Shown piece after piece: positions 25,673 through 32,860 of a stretch of 49,048 nucleotides of DNA. This stretch comes from Actinokineospora spheciospongiae (GTDB lineage: Bacteria; Actinomycetota; Actinomycetes; Mycobacteriales; Pseudonocardiaceae), in assembly GCF_000564855.1 (NCBI RefSeq), contig NZ_AYXG01000071.1, positions 1 to 49,048 of the forward strand. The letters are read 5' to 3'. The notes under the pieces are model-generated. The model worked only from the letters and a program-made list of their open reading frames with translations, did no database searches and was not told where the DNA came from. A program made the translations under genes and the position numbers. Positions within the stretch are counted from its first letter, which is position 1; each line of letters opens with the position of its first letter.

Positions 25673-25685
25673 CGCGAGGATCTTC

Positions 25686-26678
25686 ATGGTCGAGTACACG
25701 AAGCCTTGGCTCTCCTTGGAGCAGCAGGTCGAGCGGCTGGCGAGCCGGGGAATCGACGTGGGCGACCGCGAACACGCGGCAGCAGTCCTCAGAGCGGTGG
25801 GCTACTACCGGCTCACCGGCTACCTCTACCCGTTCCGCGAGTCCGAGCAGTACATCGATGACGACGACCGCGTGCGCACCCGCGTCCTGGGCGACTACAG
25901 GACGGAGACGACGCTGGGCCACGCCGAGGACATCATCGACTTTGACCGGCGGCTGCGCATGCTCGTCATGGACGGCGTCGAGCGCATCGAGGTCGCCGTG
26001 CGAATGCAGCTGGGCTACGTCTTCGGACGGGCCTCGGCCTTCGCCCACGAGGACCCCGCGTGCTTCACGGAGGCGTTCACCGCACCAGGCACCGACCCCG
26101 AGAGTGGAGAGCCGGTCCCCAGCTCGCACGCCAGGTGGCTGGAGCGGGCCAGCGAGCGGCGGGCCAAGTCCGACGAGCAGTTCGTCGCCCACTTCCGCGA
26201 AAAGTACGACGACCGGATGCCGGTCTGGGCGCTCACCGAGCTGCTCGAGCTCGGCCAGCTCTCCGTCCTCTACAGGGGCCTGCGCCAGCAGGACGCCGAG
26301 GAGATCGCCCTCGCCTTCGGGGTGCCGACGAAGAAGATCATGGTCAGCTGGCTCGCCAGCCTCAACTACGTCCGGAACGTCGCGGCGCACCACGCCCGGC
26401 TGTTCAACCGGAAGCTCCAGCACGCGCCCGCGCGGCCCAAGGCCGGGCAGGTGCCGGTCCTCGACCACCTCCGCGACGAGCAGACCGCCAAGGGCGTTTT
26501 CGGCACCTACAACGCGCTGGCCGTGATCGCCCACCTCCTTCCCTCGATCGAGGCGGGGACGGATTGGCACCGACGACTGGCGGACCTCTTGCGGGAGTTC
26601 CCGGCCTCGCAGGCCCTGTCGGTCGCTTCCATCGGCGTCCCCGAGGACTGGGAGTCGCTGGAGCTCTGGCGGCGATGA
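25686..26678 (+). CDS. abiF: Abi_2 (AbiD/AbiF) family HEPN protein, abortive-infection type
   Basis: A 330-aa protein. ATG 25686 follows GAGGA by 5 nt. Abi_2 hallmarks: KPWLSLEQQVERLASRGIDV at the N-terminus, VGYYRLTGYLYPFRE, FDRRLRMLVMDGVERIEVAVR, PVWALTELLELGQLSVLYR and SWLASLNYVRNVAAHHARLF. R230-N-V-A-A-H235 fits the HEPN R-x4-6-H ribonuclease motif. AbiF-class proteins are thought to be RNA-guarded RNases that stop growth on phage infection, and have been proposed as ancestors of Cas13 (recent literature, from memory). The hairpin RNA directly upstream supports a toxin / RNA-antitoxin pair. Codon use is normal for the window. Convergent with abiV. Confidence 0.88.
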   Translation: MVEYTKPWLSLEQQVERLASRGIDVGDREHAAAVLRAVGYYRLTGYLYPFRESEQYIDDDDRVRTRVLGDYRTETTLGHAEDIIDFDRRLRMLVMDGVERIEVAVRMQLGYVFGRASAFAHEDPACFTEAFTAPGTDPESGEPVPSSHARWLERASERRAKSDEQFVAHFREKYDDRMPVWALTELLELGQLSVLYRGLRQQDAEEIALAFGVPTKKIMVSWLASLNYVRNVAAHHARLFNRKLQHAPARPKAGQVPVLDHLRDEQTAKGVFGTYNALAVIAHLLPSIEAGTDWHRRLADLLREFPASQALSVASIGVPEDWESLELWRR

Positions 26679-26754
26679 CGTCCCTCGCGAGCCGGCTCCT
26701 TGCTGTCTCCGAGACTCCGGCCAGTGCGCGCTCGGTGCGTGCTGGTGAGTCGGC

Positions 26755-27462
26755 CTACTCGTCGCCATCAGCTGAGTGCTGGGCAACGAAGTTGGCGAAC
26801 AACTCGGGATCCGAGTACGGCATGACCGCCCAGTGCAGGTCTTCGGCGGAGTCGATCAACGACGCATCGGGCGCATCCTGCTGGCGGGTGTGATCCTCGA
26901 TCAGGTGCATCTGTACCACTTTCGCGGTGCGCCGGATGGCGTTCGCGATGTCGTCGGCGGCGATGGCCAGAGGACTGGTGATGCTTTCGCCATCGCGGTC
27001 CACATAGAAGCCCGCCTGCTTGTCGAGGTTGCGCTGCTTGGCGGTGGCGGCGAACGTCTCCAGGTCGGCACGCTCGTAGTACTCCATCCGCCGGTCCAGG
27101 CTCCAGAAACCGGCAAGCCCCGATGCGAATTGCTCGGCCACCTGCAGCTTCTCCGAGTGGGGCCGCCTGGTCGAACTCAGGCCTTCCGGCACGACCACGT
27201 CGCCAGCTGGCCGCGACTCGAGGCCGTAGAGGCCCAGCGGTGCGGTCCACTCGTACTCGGCGGCCGCGTACAGCCAGCGCGCCTTGGCGAGCTCTTCCAT
27301 GGCGAGCACGATCAGCGCCTGCGCCCGACCTGGGCTGTCATGGGAAGCGAGGAGCGCAGCGTCCTCAATCAGCGCGACCGTGTTCGCCATCAGGGCCTTC
27401 CACCAGCATCGCGCAAAGTCGGCTGGGATGGTCTCCGGCTCCCTCTCGCTCGTCTTCGTCAC
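26755..27462 (-). CDS. abiV: AbiV-family HEPN-like protein
   Basis: A 235-aa protein. The N-terminal helices show the AbiV/HEPN pattern ANTVALIEDAALLASH ... GRAQALIVLAMEELAKARWL (A-x-x-L-x-x-D-A-x-x-L ... A-x-E-E-x-x-K-A), and the middle has the family-like KQRNLDKQAGFYVDRDGE. In Lactococcus AbiV blocks phage by targeting the SaV protein and inhibiting translation. GTG 27462 overlaps the merR stop (GTGA), so it is translationally coupled to a regulator, which is not usual for abiV. It ends 76 nt from convergent abiF. The R-x4-6-H motif is not certain here. Confidence 0.75.
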   Translation of the reverse strand: MTKTSEREPETIPADFARCWWKALMANTVALIEDAALLASHDSPGRAQALIVLAMEELAKARWLYAAAEYEWTAPLGLYGLESRPAGDVVVPEGLSSTRRPHSEKLQVAEQFASGLAGFWSLDRRMEYYERADLETFAATAKQRNLDKQAGFYVDRDGESITSPLAIAADDIANAIRRTAKVVQMHLIEDHTRQQDAPDASLIDSAEDLHWAVMPYSDPELFANFVAQHSADGDE

Positions 27463-27896
27463 GGACTAAGTATCGGCGGCAGTTCGTACGCTGATACGCG
27501 CAATGACATCGTGTCGCCGGTGACCGACGCGCCGTTAGTGACCCAGATGCTCGACGCGTCGATGAGCCCCTGGAGGGCGTCCCTGGTCGTCGTGAGCTCG
27601 GCGATGCGCCTGTCGTAGACCTGGAGGTGCTCGACCAGCATCGGCACCGCGCACGGCTCGAGGCGATCTGTTTCGTGGATGCAGTCGAGGAGCTCGCGGA
27701 CAGCCACCACGGGCAGCCCGGCTGCGAGCAGCCGCCGGATGGAGCGGACCTGTTCGACGACGGACGGGTCGAACAGGCGCTGGCCGGTGGAGGAGCGCTC
27801 CGCGGCGATGAGCCCTTCGTTCTCGTAGTGGCGCAGCATCCGCGGCGTCGCCGATGTGAGGGCCGCGAGTTCACCGATCCGCAGCGCGCTCCCCAC
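27459..27896 (-). CDS. MerR-family transcriptional regulator
   Basis: A 145-aa regulator. The N-terminal winged helix reads LRIGELAALTSATPRMLRHY (helix-turn-helix, then YENEGLIAAERSSTGQRLF) and is followed by the long dimerisation helix (VRSIRRLLAAGLPVVAVREL ... QVYDRRIAELTTTRDALQGL). The last 30 residues (WVTNGASVTGDTMSLRV) do not look like a MerR tail, suggesting that the original 3' end was replaced when joined to abiV. There is no Cys-rich metal site, so a small organic ligand or a purely repressive role is likely. Start uses ATG/GTG at 27896, divergent from the aminotransferase fragment with a dyad between. Confidence 0.85.
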   Translation of the reverse strand: MGSALRIGELAALTSATPRMLRHYENEGLIAAERSSTGQRLFDPSVVEQVRSIRRLLAAGLPVVAVRELLDCIHETDRLEPCAVPMLVEHLQVYDRRIAELTTTRDALQGLIDASSIWVTNGASVTGDTMSLRVSAYELPPILSP

Positions 27897-27907
27897 GGTC
27901 GCTCGGC

Positions 27908-27940
27908 TTGCCCCCTGATACTGGTGTCAACTCCTACGGT
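27908..27940 (+). promoter_or_regulatory. MerR-type divergent promoter with dyad
   Basis: TGATAC-TG-GTGTCA (27916-27929, 5 of 6 paired) lies between a TTGCCC (27908-27913) and a TACGGT (27935-27940). A dyad inside an over-long spacer is the MerR arrangement. TACGGT ends 7 nt before ATG 27948, so that transcript would be leaderless. Confidence 0.4.
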
Positions 27941-27947
27941 CGCTCGC

Positions 27948-28124
27948 ATGACCACTTCGATCACTCTGTTCAATGGCAGGCTGGCCGAGGCGGCGGACCT
28001 CGCGCCGCTGGCCTTCGCCGGGTTCGCCCACTTCACCGCGATGCAGGTCCACGACCGCCGCGTGCGGGGCCTGGACCTGCACCTGACCCGCCTGCGGGAG
28101 GCCAGCGACGAGCTGTTCGGCTGA
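27948..28124 (+). pseudogene. 5' fragment of a class IV aminotransferase
   Basis: A 58-codon frame reading LFNGRLAEAADLAPLAFAGF, AHFTAMQV and RRVRGLDLHLTRLREASDEL followed by FG-stop. This is the first fifth of a class IV (branched-chain/D-amino-acid) aminotransferase: G-H/A-F-T-x-M-x-V and R-x-R-G-L-x-L-H-L-x-R-L are the usual start of that fold. The PLP lysine and everything after are missing, so it is inactive. In actinomycetes such a gene is often divergent from a MerR gene, as here; the 3' end was presumably lost at a recombination joint at about 28125. Confidence 0.8.
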
Positions 28125-28152
28125 CATCGAGGGCGAATGGGAGAATGGGTCG

Positions 28153-28470
28153 ATGGCAGACGATCACGTGGTGGCGGCCCTGGTCGGCGACGACCCGGCG
28201 GCCCTGGCGAGAGGGATCGTGCGGCACCCCGGCATGCACATGGGCGGACCGGTGACCTTCGAACGGGCCGCGGCCCACGCCATGGGCGTCGAGATGGCCC
28301 TGATCGCCACCGACAGGCCGTCGCCGCTGACGCAGGAGGACACTGCGCTGCTGATGGAGCGGCCCGACACCGGCCGCGCGACCGAGCAGGAGCTCGCGGA
28401 CATCCGCCGCCTCGAGCCGATCCTCGCGAAAGTCTTCGGGGCGCTGGGACAGCTATTAGACGCCCCATGA
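28153..28470 (+). CDS. Small hypothetical protein
   Basis: A 105-aa frame from ATG 28153: acidic, no membrane segment, no family recognised. Segments are VAALVGDDPAALARGIVRH, PVTFERAAAHAMGVEMALIA and ELADIRRLEPILAKVFGALG. Third-position GC is high, which supports coding, but there is no good ribosome site and a second open frame overlaps it on the same strand. It follows the aminotransferase break by 28 bp and could be the 3' part of a larger gene that came with the kinase block. Confidence 0.5.
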   Translation: MADDHVVAALVGDDPAALARGIVRHPGMHMGGPVTFERAAAHAMGVEMALIATDRPSPLTQEDTALLMERPDTGRATEQELADIRRLEPILAKVFGALGQLLDAP

Positions 28471-28625
28471 GCGTCGGAACTCCGGAGCTGTCGGTCGGGC
28501 CTACCTCATCATGAGCACCATCCTGCCCCGACGACGGCCGGCGCAGCGCCCCGGCCGGGCCGCACACCCGCGACACAATTGCGACAACCCCCGTCGCACC
28601 GGTGCAGGCATGTCAGGATCATGAG

Positions 28626-29453
28626 ATGACCGACCTGCTGCACGAAGCCTGCTCCCGACTGGACGTCGCGCCCGCGCGCGCCCTCGTGCAGGGCGGGCAG
28701 AAGCAGGTGCATGTCGTGACGCACCCCGACGGCACCGAGAGCGTGCTCAAGCTCATTGACCTCGGTCTGGCCGCGGACCCGGCGGCGCTCGAGCGCGCTC
28801 GGCGCGAGGTCGACCTGCTCAAGAGCGTCGACCACCCCAACGTGGTCGCCGTCAGCTCGGACCTCCAGCTGCTCGGCGACCCGCCCGTCGCCGTGTTCTG
28901 GCTCGAGGAGCTCCTCGACGGCACCGACCTGCGCTACGGCGGATCGAGGTGGCCTTCGGAGCATCTGCTCGCGCTGGGACGGGACGTGGCGGCTGGGCTC
29001 GGCGCGCTGCATGAGAAGAAGGTCATCCACCGCGACCTCAGCCCTGGCAACGTCCAGCGGCTCGTGTCCGGGAAGTTCGTGGTGATGGACCCCGGCTTCG
29101 CCAAGCACACCCTCCGGAGCGGGCTGACCGTCGGCGGCCAACCCGGCACCCGCGGCTTCATGACGCCTGAGCACCTCCAGGCGTACTCCGGCTCGCCCAC
29201 GGCCGCGTCCGACGTCTTCGGGTGCTGCGCCCTGGTCTACCTGGCGGCCACCGGCCATCCGCCCGTCCCCTACAAGGGTGACGACTTCGAGTACCTCCAG
29301 CGCCTGCGGACCGCACAGCACATACCTCTGCAGGACGCGCGCCCCGACCTGCCCGACGGCCTGGTCGCGGTCGTGGAGCGGGGGCTCCACCCCCAGCCCG
29401 CACGGCGGTACCGCAACGGCAACGCGCTGCAGCGCGCGTTCGAGGCGGCGTGA
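28626..29453 (+). CDS. Ser/Thr protein kinase, cytoplasmic, with DPG in place of DFG
   Basis: A 275-aa kinase domain with no membrane segment or extracellular sensor, unlike housekeeping PknB-type kinases. Beta-3 Lys is in SVLKLIDLG, helix-C Glu in REVDLLKSVDHPNVV, the catalytic loop is HRDLSPGN (His135-Asn142, Asp137 catalytic), the metal-binding motif is D155-P-G, and the activation segment ends GTRGFMTPEHL. Essential catalytic residues are present, so it is probably active despite the DPG change. The glycine loop is poor (VQGGQKQVHVV). ATG 28626. Its stop touches the start of the next gene, so both are co-translated; defence kinases that modify a partner or translation factors are a precedent. 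Confidence 0.85.
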   Translation: MTDLLHEACSRLDVAPARALVQGGQKQVHVVTHPDGTESVLKLIDLGLAADPAALERARREVDLLKSVDHPNVVAVSSDLQLLGDPPVAVFWLEELLDGTDLRYGGSRWPSEHLLALGRDVAAGLGALHEKKVIHRDLSPGNVQRLVSGKFVVMDPGFAKHTLRSGLTVGGQPGTRGFMTPEHLQAYSGSPTAASDVFGCCALVYLAATGHPPVPYKGDDFEYLQRLRTAQHIPLQDARPDLPDGLVAVVERGLHPQPARRYRNGNALQRAFEAA

Positions 29454-30601
29454 TGGGGGTCTTCCTCGGCGACACGGCCCGCAACACCCTGGTCAAGTGG
29501 GCCTCGAGCGCCATACGAGGCGGGTACGCGACCGGCGCGTACCTGTCACCCTTCACCTCCCCGCGCCTGGCCAACGGCTTCAAGCGCTCGGCGCAGGACA
29601 CGTCCGAACAGATCCGAGCAGCCGGCGGCGAGTTCTGGTTCGATCCGATGACCTACGCGCTGAGCATGCCCCGCGCCGGCGACTTCCGGCACTACGACAC
29701 ATGGGGCCTCTGGGGCGGCGCACGAGGCGACGTGTCGTCGCGCCCTGCCATGCGCGACCACATCGACCGGGTCTACGCGATTCAGAGGGAGCTCTCCAGC
29801 CCGCTCCTCGCCTCCTCCTTGCTGGTGTCCTACCCCGACACGCCCACGAGCCAGCGCGCGCTCGAGTTCGGCCAAGAAGCGATGGACGTAGAGCCCGCCG
29901 CATGGCTCACCATTGCTGGCGACCAGCAGTTCTGGGGTGCTGGCGCGGAGCTCGACGCCCACGTCGGTGCGCTGGACCAGCTGGAGCCGGCCGGCTGGCT
30001 GCTGGTCGTGACGCGGTCCGACAACGCGATGCCTCCCGGCGCGACCGCCGAAGAGGTGTACGGCCTAATGCGCACGACCTTCGCGCTCAGCCAGGACCAC
30101 CCCGTGCGCGTCGCCTTCGGCGACATCGCGGCGCTGCCCGCCGCGGCCGCCGGAGCGGAGGCGGTCGGGACCGGCTGGGACATCCGCCAGCGCATCTGCG
30201 CCTACCAGGATTTCGAGGAGCGCGAAGGCGATCAGAACGGCGGCGGCTGGTACCAGCGTCCGACGCTCGGCGGGCTCATGGGCGGGCTCTCGAACCGCGA
30301 GTACTCCGTGCTGTCCTCGGAGAAGCAAGCGCTGGCCGCGCGGCTGACCCCCGGCACCATCGGCCCCAAGCCGGAGCAGGCGTTCCAGCACCACGCCTCG
30401 GTCCTCACAACGATCGTCGACGAGCTGAACGGATTGACCGGCCGCGACCGGATCGCCGCCTTGCGACGCCGCTACACGGAGGCTCGCCCCGAGTGGCAGG
30501 AAGTGAAACGGATCACCGGCGCGCCGATCGGCCCCGACCGCTGGATCAAGCCGTTCCTCGACGGACTCGAACTCTTCGCCGCGTCAGAGGGCTGGAGCTG
30601 A
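29453..30601 (+). CDS. Unrecognised 382-aa protein coupled to the kinase
   Basis: ATG 29453 overlaps the kinase stop (TGATG); GTG 29450 is possible. It has no signal peptide or membrane helix. The first half has FKRSAQDTSEQIRAAGGEFW, then FDPMTYALSMPRAGDFRHYD. The second half alternates strand and helix (WLLVVTRSD, HPVRVAFGDIAALPAAAAGA) ending GTGWDIRQRICAYQDFEERE, a rhythm I would expect from a TIM barrel such as the tRNA-ribosyltransferase or amidohydrolase type; this is only a shape impression. The C-terminal third (HHASVLTTIVDELNGL, RYTEARPEWQEVKRI) is helical. Likely the effector or substrate of the kinase. Its 3' end overlaps the convergent next gene by 18 bp. Confidence 0.6.
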   Translation: MGVFLGDTARNTLVKWASSAIRGGYATGAYLSPFTSPRLANGFKRSAQDTSEQIRAAGGEFWFDPMTYALSMPRAGDFRHYDTWGLWGGARGDVSSRPAMRDHIDRVYAIQRELSSPLLASSLLVSYPDTPTSQRALEFGQEAMDVEPAAWLTIAGDQQFWGAGAELDAHVGALDQLEPAGWLLVVTRSDNAMPPGATAEEVYGLMRTTFALSQDHPVRVAFGDIAALPAAAAGAEAVGTGWDIRQRICAYQDFEEREGDQNGGGWYQRPTLGGLMGGLSNREYSVLSSEKQALAARLTPGTIGPKPEQAFQHHASVLTTIVDELNGLTGRDRIAALRRRYTEARPEWQEVKRITGAPIGPDRWIKPFLDGLELFAASEGWS

Positions 30602-31306
30602 GGACGCTGTAGCGGCGTACAGGTGCTCGAAGCCCCACAGACGCTTCGCCGGCGCAGGACGCCTCACGCGCGGCCTGACGACCCATCCCGAGGACGAGTA
30701 GAGTCCCGCTCCGTCATGAGCGACGCGCTCCGCAGCGCGACGCACCGCCACGGGACCGACATCCCCCAGGAGGACCACGTAGTTGTCGGCCCACGAGCGG
30801 TACGCGCGGCCCTGGAGGACCGCCTTCTGCCAGTCCTTCACCTTCGCCTCGAGGGCGAACACTGATCCCCGCGGCACCAGCGCAGGGTTCACCCTGTGCG
30901 CTCCGCCGGGGGTCTTCTCCACCGCGCCCGCGCTCTCAAGACGGCTCAGCACCGGCTCGAGAGCCGCAGGCGACCACCCCACTCGCCGAGCGATCGTCGC
31001 CGACGACAGCGCCTGTCCCGGGTGCAGCACCGCCAGCACCGAGCAGTCGGCCTCGGCGAGAAGCGGCTGGACGCCCGCAGCGCCGCGCGCTTGAAGCCAG
31101 TCCCGACCGCTGGCCAGCGCGATGAAGTCGGGCAGCCCCAAGGGACTGGGCATCTCGGGGATGAGCAACACCTCGCCGGCGGTGCCTGGGAGCGAAGCCG
31201 CGGCAGGTTGAGCGAGGTCGTGCAAGATCAGCTCGGCCTGGGGTGCGAACCTGCGTCCGCCGAGCGACGAGATCGGAGCCACGACTGTCACGGTGCGCAC
31301 GGTCAT
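30584..31306 (-). CDS. PD-(D/E)XK-like protein with an inserted winged helix
   Basis: A 240-aa protein from ATG 31306; GAGGTGGGAGG precedes. Residues 45-62 read EVLLIPEMPSPLGLPDFIAL (Asp60 of a PD motif) and residues 149-158 VFALEAKVKDW (Glu153-x-Lys155), followed by QGRAYRSWADNYVVLLGD. Together they resemble a PD-(D/E)XK nuclease core. Between them, residues about 84-142 (LAVLHPGQALSSATIARRVG ... LSRLESAGAVEKTPGGAHRV) form a MarR-like winged helix. So DNA recognition seems inserted in the nuclease fold. The Arg/Pro-rich tail (RPRVRRPAPAKR) may bind nucleic acid. Convergent with the kinase pair; function inferred from motifs only. Confidence 0.6.
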   Translation of the reverse strand: MTVRTVTVVAPISSLGGRRFAPQAELILHDLAQPAAASLPGTAGEVLLIPEMPSPLGLPDFIALASGRDWLQARGAAGVQPLLAEADCSVLAVLHPGQALSSATIARRVGWSPAALEPVLSRLESAGAVEKTPGGAHRVNPALVPRGSVFALEAKVKDWQKAVLQGRAYRSWADNYVVLLGDVGPVAVRRAAERVAHDGAGLYSSSGWVVRPRVRRPAPAKRLWGFEHLYAATASSAPAL

Positions 31307-31447
31307 GGCCTCCCACCTCTTTGAGTCAACTGCGTACGGGCGAGCGCTCTGCACTTCCGCCAACGGCAAGCGTGCGCATCCCACTCGATCATCCAGATGA
31401 CGACAGACACCAGATGCGTCTGCGCGCTTCCATCGCCGGCAAATGTT

Positions 31448-32518
<1,071 letters not shown>

Positions 32519-32540
32519 GGGTCAGGAGTCTACGGTCCGC

Positions 32541-32568
32541 CCCGGACGGGCTCGCCCACCCGTCCGGG
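32541..32568 (-). promoter_or_regulatory. 10-bp hairpin in the ychF leader
   Basis: CCCGGACGGG (32541-32550) and CCCGTCCGGG (32559-32568) are perfect complements with an 8-nt loop, 23 nt upstream of the ychF GTG. As no gene on the minus strand ends upstream, a leader attenuator or a mRNA stabiliser is more likely than a terminator. Confidence 0.5.
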
Positions 32569-32860
32569 AAGCCAAATAGTTACCAACACCGTTCCCAGTT
32601 TTGGTCACTCATCGTCGCTTGGACTGGGCCGTACATCCGCAGTACAGCACCCATTCGCTTGGTAACGATCGCCTCGCTCGCAGCGATGGAGCCACCCTCC
32701 GTGCGGAAACGGGTTTGACCACTCGATCGGATTAGCCCAATTGGACGCTAGTCACCGTCGAGACGGCGAACAACACTCCGTGAGCGCCCTGCTGTCGTCC
32801 GTACACCCGGTCGTGGGAGACGCGCGCCCAGCTCACCCGCTGAGGAAGAAGGAACGTGGG
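32569..32860. other. ychF / subtilase divergent intergenic region
   Basis: The region is AT-richer than its flanks and holds an 8-bp inverted pair GTTACCAA (32579-32586) / TTGGTAAC (32659-32666). A TTGACC at 32714 is a possible -35 for the subtilase but lacks a convincing -10. I looked for the c-di-AMP (ydaO) riboswitch that often precedes actinobacterial secreted hydrolases and did not find it. Confidence 0.4.

Larger units (their letters stand above)
25342..25685. other. Gene-free stretch: ychF tail, left joint and abiF leader
   Basis: The first 48 bp are plain spacer after the epimerase. 25390-25413 is the displaced ychF tail and the left 11-bp repeat. 25414-25590 is visibly more AT-rich than the surroundings, has no open frame I would call a gene, and includes TGTTAAAT (25506-25512). 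25594-25672 holds the promoter and hairpin RNA of abiF. Confidence 0.6.

Noticed and set aside
32569..32860. c-di-AMP (ydaO) riboswitch upstream of the secreted subtilase
   Set aside because: Looked for because such leaders precede many actinobacterial secreted hydrolases; none of the conserved blocks are present.
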